The notes under the pieces: model-generated
Databases searched by the model: none
Told to the model about the DNA's origin: nothing
The model's input: the letters and a program-made list of their open reading frames with translations, nothing else
Translations under genes and position numbers: made by a program
Source: an uncultured Oscillochloris sp.
GTDB taxonomy: Bacteria > Chloroflexota > Chloroflexia > Chloroflexales > Chloroflexaceae
Assembly: GCA_903877345.1 (NCBI GenBank)
Contig: CAIRDL010000008.1
Coordinates: forward strand, 1 to 6,605
Direction: 5' to 3'
DNA: 6,605 nucleotides
Part shown: positions 1-4,260 of the stretch, in pieces
Layout: each line of letters opens with the position of its first letter
How positions within the stretch are numbered: the first letter of the stretch is position 1

Positions 1-876
1 CGGCAACTCGATTTGGCGGTGCTGGAGGTCGGCTTGGGCGGGCGTTTCGATGCGGTCAACGTAGTGACGCCCTTGGTGACGGCGATTAGCTCCATCAGCC
101 ACGAACACACGGCGATTCTTGGTGACACCCTGGCCGAAATCGTTTGGAATAAAGCGGGCATCATCAAGGCGGGCGTCCCGGTCGTCACTGTGCCGCAGCC
201 GCCGGAAGCCCTGAGCATCATCGCCACCGAAGCGTCTGCGCTGGGCGCACCGCTGTGGCTGGCTGAACCTACGGGCCTGTTGCCGATGCTGAGCGGCCAT
301 GCGCAGCCCTATCCCGTGGCCCCACGGCCCGCCCTGCGCGGTCTCTTCCAGGTAGAAAATGCGCGCCTCGCCCTCGGCGTTGCCGTGCTGTTGCGCGAAA
401 CCGGGTTGGAACTGCCCGACGCCGCGCTGACGGCGGGACTCGACAGTGTGCGCTGGCCGGGCCGCTTCGAGTTGGTGCCGTCGGCCCCACAGGTGCTCAT
501 TGACGGGGCGCACAACGGCGACTCGGCCCAAAAACTGGCCGCCGCAATCAGCGCGGGCGTGCCCCACGACCGGCTCGTGCTGATTCTGGGTACTTCACGC
601 GACAAAGATATTGCGGCGATGGCAGCGGCCCTGATACCGCTCGCCGCCGCTGTGGTGCTCACCCGTTCCGGCCACCCCCGGGCGATGGATCTCGACCGCA
701 TGGTGGCAGAAGTCGGGCGCTATCTGCACGGCCCCCTGGTCGTCACCCCCGATGTGCGTACCGCCCTCGATGCCGCCAAGGGGTTAGCGGGTCGCCGCGA
801 CCTCATCGTTGTCACCGGCTCGCTCTTTGTCGCCGCCGCCGCCCGCGCAGCCTTGGGGCTCGCCGTGAGCGATTAG
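1..876 (+). CDS. folC: Folylpolyglutamate synthase / dihydrofolate synthase, 5'-truncated by window edge
   Basis: This cytoplasmic Mur-ligase-family enzyme adds glutamate to folates by ATP-dependent amide bond formation, and many bacterial versions also make dihydrofolate from dihydropteroate. The reading frame is open from base 1 (RQLDLAVLEVGLGGRFDAVN) to TAG at 874-876, giving 291 visible residues. Family signatures are the EVGLGGRFDAVNV block near residues 9-22, KAGIIK at 51-56 (ATP/Mg region of the central domain), GRFE before the C-terminal domain, DGAHN at 168-172, GTSRDKD and the terminal VVTGSLFVAAAARAALG. The N-terminal part, which carries the GTNGKGS-type P-loop, lies left of the window, so the TTG at 13 is not the true start. 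Full-length family members are about 420-440 residues, so roughly a third is missing. The gene converges on the minus-strand unit that ends at 1093. No intrinsic terminator is seen on the plus strand after it. The identification is secure; the split between mono- and bifunctional activity cannot be read here. Confidence 0.95.
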   Translation, partial: RQLDLAVLEVGLGGRFDAVNVVTPLVTAISSISHEHTAILGDTLAEIVWNKAGIIKAGVPVVTVPQPPEALSIIATEASALGAPLWLAEPTGLLPMLSGHAQPYPVAPRPALRGLFQVENARLALGVAVLLRETGLELPDAALTAGLDSVRWPGRFELVPSAPQVLIDGAHNGDSAQKLAAAISAGVPHDRLVLILGTSRDKDIAAMAAALIPLAAAVVLTRSGHPRAMDLDRMVAEVGRYLHGPLVVTPDVRTALDAAKGLAGRRDLIVVTGSLFVAAAARAALGLAVSD

Positions 877-896
877 GCCAGGTTACAGGTTTACCG

Positions 897-927
897 TTGG
901 TAGGAGCGGCTTCAGCCGCGTTACCAA
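897..927. repeat. Small interspersed palindromic repeat, two-part stem
   Basis: This hairpin begins 20 bases after the folC stop. The inner stem is GCGGCT (906-911) / AGCCGC (914-919) around a TC loop. An outer stem, TTGGTA (897-902) / TACCAA (922-927), closes it across a small asymmetric internal loop (GGA versus GT). No T-tract follows on the plus strand, so it is not a typical intrinsic terminator. The TAGGAGCG stretch is shared with the palindrome at 1611-1638 read on the minus strand, and the GGCTTCAGCC core recurs in the element at 3998-4148. This suggests a dispersed repeat family; one window cannot give copy number. Confidence 0.6.
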
Positions 928-968
928 GCCTTCCAGCTTGACAGTGTGGAAAAGTAGCGCGTCATGGT

Positions 969-1007
969 GCGGCAAATCTGCAATCTGCCTTGGCGTCTGT
1001 TTGCCGC
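969..1007. repeat. Inverted repeat in the folC / minus-unit spacer
   Basis: Perfect 8-base arms GCGGCAAA (969-976) and TTTGCCGC (1000-1007) enclose a 23-base loop containing a weaker inner inverted repeat. It lies between the folC stop and the minus-strand terminator. It has no downstream T-run on the plus strand. It may be a degraded repeat or a 3' stabilising hairpin for folC mRNA; the function is unknown. Confidence 0.35.
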
Positions 1008-1013
1008 AGGGGC

Positions 1014-1055
1014 AAAAAAATGCGGCCCGACAGTTCTCACAGGAACTGCCGGGCC
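1014..1055 (-). terminator. Rho-independent terminator of the minus-strand unit
   Basis: Read on the minus strand, a 13-bp stem (arms at 1043-1055 and 1024-1036, GGCCCGGCAGTTC pairing with GAACTGTCGGGCC through one G-U pair) encloses the six-base loop CTGTGA. Three bases (GCA) follow, then seven consecutive T (1020-1014). The same pair is an A-C mismatch in plus-strand RNA and the opposite flank has no T-tract, so the terminator faces the minus strand only. It begins 38 bases after the stop codon at 1093-1095, which supports that small gene as the last real gene of the unit. Confidence 0.9.
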
Positions 1056-1092
1056 ACGGTGTGCCGCGCCCACTGGAAAGGTGGGCTACCCG

Positions 1093-1470
1093 CTATTTGC
1101 ACGATGAGGAGCGCCGCCGCCGCGCACGCCTACGCCCCGTCAGAAGGGGTAAACCGATAGCGCGCGCCTCCGGCGAATCGATCCCGAACTGCGCTAACAC
1201 CTCAGCTTTCGCCGTTTCGACCGCTTCGTGAAAGGCCCACGCTGCCTCCGCTGTTGCTGCACGAGCAGCTTTGAAGTCACGCTCAGCGCGAGCCACGGCG
1301 AACTCGGCTTGGAGATGGATCGCTTCCACCATTTGAAGGGCAGCGAGACTGGCCGCAGAATTTATGGCCGTGTAATCGTCCACGTTGTGAAGCGAGTACA
1401 AGATCTCCCAATCATCACCCTCATCCTTGGTGCCTGGCGGGAGCCGATTGGATCGTCGTCGAGGTGCCAC
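1093..1470 (-). CDS. Small Ala-rich helical protein with Arg-rich tail, function unknown
   Basis: This is a predicted 125-residue protein starting at GTG 1470. The start was chosen because the minus strand has AAGGAG at 1485-1480 with a 9-base spacer, whereas the upstream ATGs (1509, 1551) have no comparable ribosome site. Residues about 36-93 form one long Ala/Glu-rich helix (for example ARAERDFKAARAATAEAAW), likely a coiled coil. A short conserved-looking block, FGIDSPEARAIGL (95-107), follows, then a basic tail, GRRRARRRR (112-120). No signal peptide or membrane segment is visible. From memory, small hypothetical proteins in Chloroflexota and Cyanobacteria also end in an F/YG-x-DS-x-E block followed by a basic tail, so this may belong to that unnamed group; this is unverified. 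Its terminator lies 38 bases downstream. It is separated from the upstream gene by 167 bases containing a palindrome, so it may have its own promoter, though none is obvious. Plus-strand frames here are Cys/Arg-rich shadows. Confidence 0.65.
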   Translation of the reverse strand: MAPRRRSNRLPPGTKDEGDDWEILYSLHNVDDYTAINSAASLAALQMVEAIHLQAEFAVARAERDFKAARAATAEAAWAFHEAVETAKAEVLAQFGIDSPEARAIGLPLLTGRRRARRRRSSSCK

Positions 1471-1479
1471 CTGGAACAA

Positions 1480-1485
1480 CTCCTT
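1480..1485 (-). promoter_or_regulatory. Shine-Dalgarno site fixing the GTG start at 1470
   Basis: The minus strand reads AAAAGGAG, then nine bases, then GTG. It is the only strong ribosome site near the 5' end of this reading frame and argues against the longer ATG-started versions, which would add 13 or more residues, or read back into the palindrome at 1611-1638. Confidence 0.6.
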
Positions 1486-1610
1486 TTCTATTGGGGGGTG
1501 AAACGCCATTGAGCCGGCGTGGCAAAAACACTGTACCGAGGTAGGGGCCATTTTGTCTAGTCCACCAAAAGTCCTTTTCGTGAACAGTACTTCCCCCGCT
1601 TGTATGGTTC

Positions 1611-1638
1611 GGAGCGACGCAAAAACTTGCGTCGCTCC
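1611..1638. repeat. Perfect 12-bp palindrome abutting the stop of the 326-aa gene
   Basis: The arms GGAGCGACGCAA (1611-1622) and TTGCGTCGCTCC (1627-1638) pair perfectly around a four-base loop. On the minus strand the sequence begins with TAGGAGCG, and this TAG (1640-1638) is the stop codon of the preceding gene, so the repeat edge overlaps the coding end by one base. There is no T-run after it, so it resembles a REP-like or mRNA-stabilising hairpin more than a terminator. The TAGGAGCG edge is shared with the repeat at 897-927. The rest of the 1471-1637 spacer shows no convincing promoter. Confidence 0.75.
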
Positions 1639-2618
1639 TACAGCACTCCATCGGGGCGCAGGACGTACTGCCACCAGTTGTTAGCCACCCCGTCAGTGCT
1701 GCCAACGCCCCGTGGCAAGTGATCGAGCCACCAGAGATGGTGGCGGCGCATGTCGCCCCCGCCCCACGCGGCGGCACGCAGTTCACGGGGTGCGCCCGTC
1801 AGGTCGGGGAAGTTGTACCACGTGTCTGCCCGCGACAGCACCGGGCGCTGGTTGCCCCAATCGTAATCGTTGGTGCTGCTCGGCGCAAAGTGAACATTGC
1901 CGCACTCAGCGCGCCCAGGGTGGCTCTGATCGTAGCGTGTGAAGCGCGCCCACAGGTTGCGTTCGCCTTGGTGCTTCCGGTAGACGTGCGTCATGATCGA
2001 TTCGACGCGGTGGCCGAAGTTTTCGAGCATGCAACCCACTTCACGCTCCATGTTGAAGCCCATCACCACAAAGCGCCGCCCCCACGTCTCGCTGCCCGCC
2101 AAGGGTGGTGAGTTGCACCAAATCGCCCCAGCTCCGGCCATGTGGCTCTCGTAATACCCAGCGTAGGGAAACGCGAAGAGCCAAACCTCGTCCAGTTCGT
2201 TACGCAGCACCTTGGCGGGCAGGTCGAACGGCGCAAGCAGCGCGTGGTAATCCGCAGCGTCGGGTTGGTGGAAACCGCCCTGCCGCGCCCAACAACGCAG
2301 GTAGGAGGCATCGTCGTAGCAGAAGCCATCCAGTTTGGGCGGGTAGCCGTCTACGATGTGGCGCTCGACCACCTCGTAGCGGGCCAGGTCGCCTGAACAG
2401 AGGCGCAAATCCTCAATGTACTGGCGGGCCAACGCCTCGGGGTCGTACCAGCCGAAATGCGTGTGGAGACGCTGCCCCCCGTGGGCTTCCAGAATCGGAT
2501 TGTGGATGATCATGGCGACCCGCAAGGGGTACGGCGCTACCGTCGCGGGGCTGCCGCGCACCACGGGGTCATCGGTGGCGCTGTGCGGTTTTTTGCCACC
2601 AAAAAGCCAATCAAGCAT
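1638..2618 (-). CDS. Conserved protein of unknown function, co-transcribed with a glycosyltransferase
   Basis: This is a 326-residue soluble-looking protein with no signal peptide or membrane helix. ATG 2618 was chosen because GGAGG (2628-2624) lies five bases upstream; the frame extends 16 codons further but only into the upstream gene. It overlaps the glycosyltransferase by 8 bases, so the two are translationally coupled. Motif-dense segments are HGGQRLHTHFGWYDPE (46-61), DEVWLFAFPYAGYYES (143-158), WCNSPP (167-172), FGHRVESIMTH (201-211), GNVHFAPSSTNDYDWGN (240-256), GGGDMRRHHLWWLDH (286-300) and NNWWQYV (313-319). Residues about 31-42 (PLRVAMIIHNPI) look like an opening beta strand. The many invariant-looking His, Asp, Asn, Trp and Gly residues suggest an enzyme, possibly metal-dependent. 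I recall similar sequences annotated as hypothetical in Chloroflexota and Actinobacteria, but know no assigned domain name. It has no P-loop and no GT or SAM-binding motif. The stop codon TAG lies at the edge of a palindrome. Confidence 0.88.
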   Translation of the reverse strand: MLDWLFGGKKPHSATDDPVVRGSPATVAPYPLRVAMIIHNPILEAHGGQRLHTHFGWYDPEALARQYIEDLRLCSGDLARYEVVERHIVDGYPPKLDGFCYDDASYLRCWARQGGFHQPDAADYHALLAPFDLPAKVLRNELDEVWLFAFPYAGYYESHMAGAGAIWCNSPPLAGSETWGRRFVVMGFNMEREVGCMLENFGHRVESIMTHVYRKHQGERNLWARFTRYDQSHPGRAECGNVHFAPSSTNDYDWGNQRPVLSRADTWYNFPDLTGAPRELRAAAWGGGDMRRHHLWWLDHLPRGVGSTDGVANNWWQYVLRPDGVL

Positions 2619-3846
2619 CCTGACCTCCCAGCGCAACACGATACGCATCCTCGGCCAACGGGGCAAGCGCGTCCCAGCTAAAGCGGGCCGCAGCGACGCG
2701 GGCTTCCGCGCCTAGTCGTTCGCGCAGGGGCTGATCATCGAGGAGGCGCAGCACGGCGGCGGCGAAGGCTCCAGGGTCGCCGGGAGGCACCAACAGGCCC
2801 GAGTGTTCAGACTGGATGAAGGTGCGCGCCTCGCCTACATCGCTTGCCAGCACCGCCAAGCCTGCGCCCATCAGTTCAAGCAGCTTGGCCGAACAGCGCG
2901 CCCGGTTAATCAGGGTGTCGCGGGCGGGTACCAAGGCGACTTGGGCGGCGGCGAGGGTCGCCGGGATTGCGGCAGGCGCAAGCCAGCCTCGGTAATCGAG
3001 CATCGGCGCGAAGCCGGCCCGGGCCGCTAAGGCGCGCAACGTGTCTTCTTCGTCGTTCTCGCCGTGCCCCACCACGATCAGGCGGGCTTTGGGGCGTGCG
3101 GTGTGAATGGCAGCTAAGGCGGCGGACAACTCGGTGAGATCCAATTCCCAAAAGCGCGTGTAGAGCAGCAGCGTGGGCGTCGTTGGGGTGATGAGCCGCA
3201 ACTTGGGCAGCGTGGCCCCATTGGGCAGATAGATCACGCGCTGCGGGGCGATGCCCAGCGACCACACCAGACTCTCGAGGGTGCGACTAGCGACGGTTAC
3301 GGCTTGGGCGCGGCGGGGCAGGTCGCGCTCCTGCCAAGCAAAGAGCGCTTTCGCCGAGGCTGGGTAGGTGCGAAGGGTATTCCAACCGCCAGCGCCTTCC
3401 CAATCGTCGGTATCAACGACAAGGGGCAAGCGTGGGCGCACGATGCGGGCCGCCAACGCCGCGAGCCCACTGTAGCCCTTCGGCTTAAAGAGGTGGAGCA
3501 GAGTGGGGCGTTCGGCGAGGGCGCGCCGAAGCATGGCAGCGCTGTGGGTAAACGTCGTGAAGGGGTCAGTGAGGTGCGGCAGGGCGGTGTGGATGACCGG
3601 CACACCATTGTAGACGACGCGGGTTCCGGCGTCTTCAGGGTTTTGCACGGGGGGCGCGATGATGGCGACGCTGTGGCCGCGACGGGTCAGGGCTTGAGCT
3701 AGGGGCAGCATCCGTGCTAGGAGGGTGCCCTTCGGACGGATGCCGAAGGGCGCAAGCATGACGATGCGGAGCGCGTGAGGGAATTGGTTGTTAGTCAACG
3801 CGCGCTTGATTTCTTGCGGAAGCCCAAACCTGCGCCGGCAGCCCAC
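2611..3846 (-). CDS. Glycosyltransferase, GT4-type GT-B fold
   Basis: The predicted protein is up to 411 residues and transfers a sugar from an activated donor, acting at the cytoplasmic face; acceptor and sugar are unknown. The N-terminal Rossmann half has LRIVMLAPFGIRPKGTLLAR (26-45), then a helix and GHSVAIIAPP (57-66). DTDDWEGAGGWN (145-156) and VIYLPNGA (204-211) are typical of the family. The C-terminal half starts near LLLYTRFWELDL (226-237), followed by LIVVGHGENDEED (256-268) and the donor site RCSAKLLELMGAGLAVLASD (317-336) with VGEA and SGLLVPPGDP. The first Glu of the usual E-x7-E pair is replaced: eight residues before Glu324 is Ala316, with Asp310 nearby, as seen in a subset of GT4 enzymes. 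The start is uncertain. GTG 3846 directly follows a stop and gives the longest form; TTG 3798 would still keep the first beta strand, while ATG 3759 would trim it. None has a strong ribosome site. It overlaps the next gene by 8 bases and diverges from secA. Confidence 0.9.
   Translation of the reverse strand: MGCRRRFGLPQEIKRALTNNQFPHALRIVMLAPFGIRPKGTLLARMLPLAQALTRRGHSVAIIAPPVQNPEDAGTRVVYNGVPVIHTALPHLTDPFTTFTHSAAMLRRALAERPTLLHLFKPKGYSGLAALAARIVRPRLPLVVDTDDWEGAGGWNTLRTYPASAKALFAWQERDLPRRAQAVTVASRTLESLVWSLGIAPQRVIYLPNGATLPKLRLITPTTPTLLLYTRFWELDLTELSAALAAIHTARPKARLIVVGHGENDEEDTLRALAARAGFAPMLDYRGWLAPAAIPATLAAAQVALVPARDTLINRARCSAKLLELMGAGLAVLASDVGEARTFIQSEHSGLLVPPGDPGAFAAAVLRLLDDQPLRERLGAEARVAAARFSWDALAPLAEDAYRVALGGQDA
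2624..2628 (-). promoter_or_regulatory. Shine-Dalgarno site inside the 3' end of the glycosyltransferase gene
   Basis: GGGAGGTCAGGATG on the minus strand places GGAGG five bases before ATG 2618. It is made from the last codons of the glycosyltransferase (Gly-Gly-Gln-Asp-Ala-stop), so ribosomes ending there can reinitiate. This decides the start of the 326-residue protein. Confidence 0.8.
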
Positions 3847-3865
3847 CTAGGCAGCAAAGCGCTTT

Positions 3866-3902
3866 TTGTCGCCGGACGGGCGTCCGCAGGGCGCGGCGAC
3901 AA
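3866..3902. repeat. Inverted repeat upstream of the glycosyltransferase
   Basis: Perfect 9-base arms TTGTCGCCG (3866-3874) and CGGCGACAA (3894-3902) enclose a 19-base GC-rich loop that contains a smaller GACG/CGTC hairpin (3875-3878, 3881-3884). If the weak promoter at 3919-3947 is used, this would be a leader hairpin of the minus-strand transcript. No T-run follows it on the minus strand, so it is not an obvious attenuator. It could also be another dispersed repeat. Confidence 0.5.
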
Positions 3903-3918
3903 GGGGAACACCGGCTTG

Positions 3919-3947
3919 ACGATAACACAAGGCCGTTACGGGGGCAA
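3919..3947 (-). promoter_or_regulatory. Weak candidate sigma70-type promoter for the minus-strand unit
   Basis: On the minus strand TTGCCC (3947-3942) and TATCGT (3924-3919) are separated by 17 bases, each matching four of six consensus positions. The predicted transcript would begin near 3911, about 65 bases before GTG 3846. The same -35 hexamer, TTGCCC, appears in the better secA promoter. The match is weak enough to occur by chance. Confidence 0.25.
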
Positions 3948-3987
3948 GTAGTTCCCGCCAACTTGCATGGTGGGGGCAACGTCCCTG

Positions 3988-3996
3988 GCACCCATC
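3988..3996. repeat. Left 9-bp direct repeat (putative target-site duplication)
   Basis: GCACCCATC here is repeated exactly at 4151-4159. The two copies bracket the palindromic element with one spare base on the left and two on the right, as expected of a duplicated insertion target. Confidence 0.65.
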
Positions 3997-4150
3997 TAGG
4001 GCTACGTCAAAGTCACGCGCCGGGAGGCTAAAGCCTCCGGCTACGGGTACGAAGCGCGCCTTCGCGGGCTCATCGAGCCTGCTTTAGCAGGCTTCGTAAA
4101 CGTAGCCGAGGGCTTCAGCCCCACGGCGAACGACTTTGACGTAGCCCTGC
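3997..4150. mobile_element. MITE-like non-coding element built as a long imperfect palindrome
   Basis: Bases 3998-4148 form one inverted repeat centred on 4073. The outermost 17 bases match perfectly (AGGGCTACGTCAAAGTC at 3998-4014, its complement at 4132-4148). The outer 48-base arms (3998-4045 and 4101-4148) agree at 40 of 48 positions, and the whole 74-base halves at about 57 of 74. Each half folds locally into two hairpins: GGAGGCT/AGCCTCC (4024-4039) and its counterpart GGGCT/AGCCC (4110-4121), then the imperfect stem 4054-4069 and its counterpart GCCTGC/GCAGGC (4077-4092). A perfect 9-bp direct repeat flanks the element. It has no open reading frame of note. These features match a miniature inverted-repeat transposable element mobilised in trans; the parent transposase family cannot be named from this window. 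A simple dispersed hairpin cluster with chance flanking repeats is the alternative. Confidence 0.7.
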
Positions 4151-4159
4151 GCACCCATC
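4151..4159. repeat. Right 9-bp direct repeat (putative target-site duplication)
   Basis: This is an exact copy of GCACCCATC at 3988-3996. It ends eight bases before the predicted secA -35 hexamer, so an insertion here would have displaced whatever sequence lay upstream of that promoter. Confidence 0.65.
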
Positions 4160-4167
4160 AAGCCGCC

Positions 4168-4197
4168 TTGCCCCGTCGCCCCGGCGTCATGTATAAT
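4168..4197 (+). promoter_or_regulatory. Predicted sigma70-type promoter of secA
   Basis: TTGCCC (4168-4173, four of six consensus) and a perfect TATAAT (4192-4197) are separated by 18 bases. Transcription would begin near 4204-4206, leaving a leader of about 55 bases before ATG 4261. It is the best promoter match in the divergent intergenic region and is oriented toward secA. Confidence 0.7.
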
Positions 4198-4205
4198 AGG
4201 CTCTC

Positions 4206-4226
4206 GTGTCACCTGCCGGGTGGCAC
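4206..4226 (+). promoter_or_regulatory. Hairpin at the predicted 5' end of secA mRNA
   Basis: GTGTCACC (4206-4213) pairs with GGTGGCAC (4219-4226) around the loop TGCCG, giving eight base pairs including one G-U. It coincides with the predicted transcript start and lies 34 bases before the start codon. It could protect the 5' end of the mRNA. No upstream SecM-like arrest peptide frame or terminator-like T-run is seen, so regulation by attenuation is not supported. Confidence 0.45.
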
Positions 4227-4260
4227 TCAAATTGTTGGCATGCAGCGAACGGAATGGGCA

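Noticed and set aside
13..15. TTG at 13 as the start of folC
   Set aside because: The frame is open to base 1 and the conserved FolC sequence continues across it, so it is an internal Leu codon.
969..1007. Inverted repeat considered as the folC terminator
   Set aside because: It has a long loop and is followed by A-rich, not T-rich, sequence on the plus strand.
938..1512. Plus-strand reading frames (97 and 94 codons) over the folC / minus-unit spacer and the small gene
   Set aside because: They cross the minus-strand terminator or mirror the Ala-rich minus-strand gene, have odd Cys/Arg-rich composition and lack convincing ribosome sites.
1471..1674. N-terminal extension of the small minus-strand protein to ATG 1674 or 1551/1509
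   Set aside because: The longest form overlaps the end of the upstream gene and translates the palindrome at 1611-1638. The strong ribosome site favours GTG 1470.
3939..3980. Repeated GGGGGCAA (3940-3947 and 3972-3979) as an operator pair
   Set aside because: It is short, low-complexity and without dyad symmetry; chance is likely in GC-rich DNA.
3998..4148. CRISPR array or tRNA-like gene in the secA upstream region
   Set aside because: The repeats are inverted rather than regularly spaced direct repeats, and there is no T-loop, anticodon arm or CCA-type acceptor arrangement.
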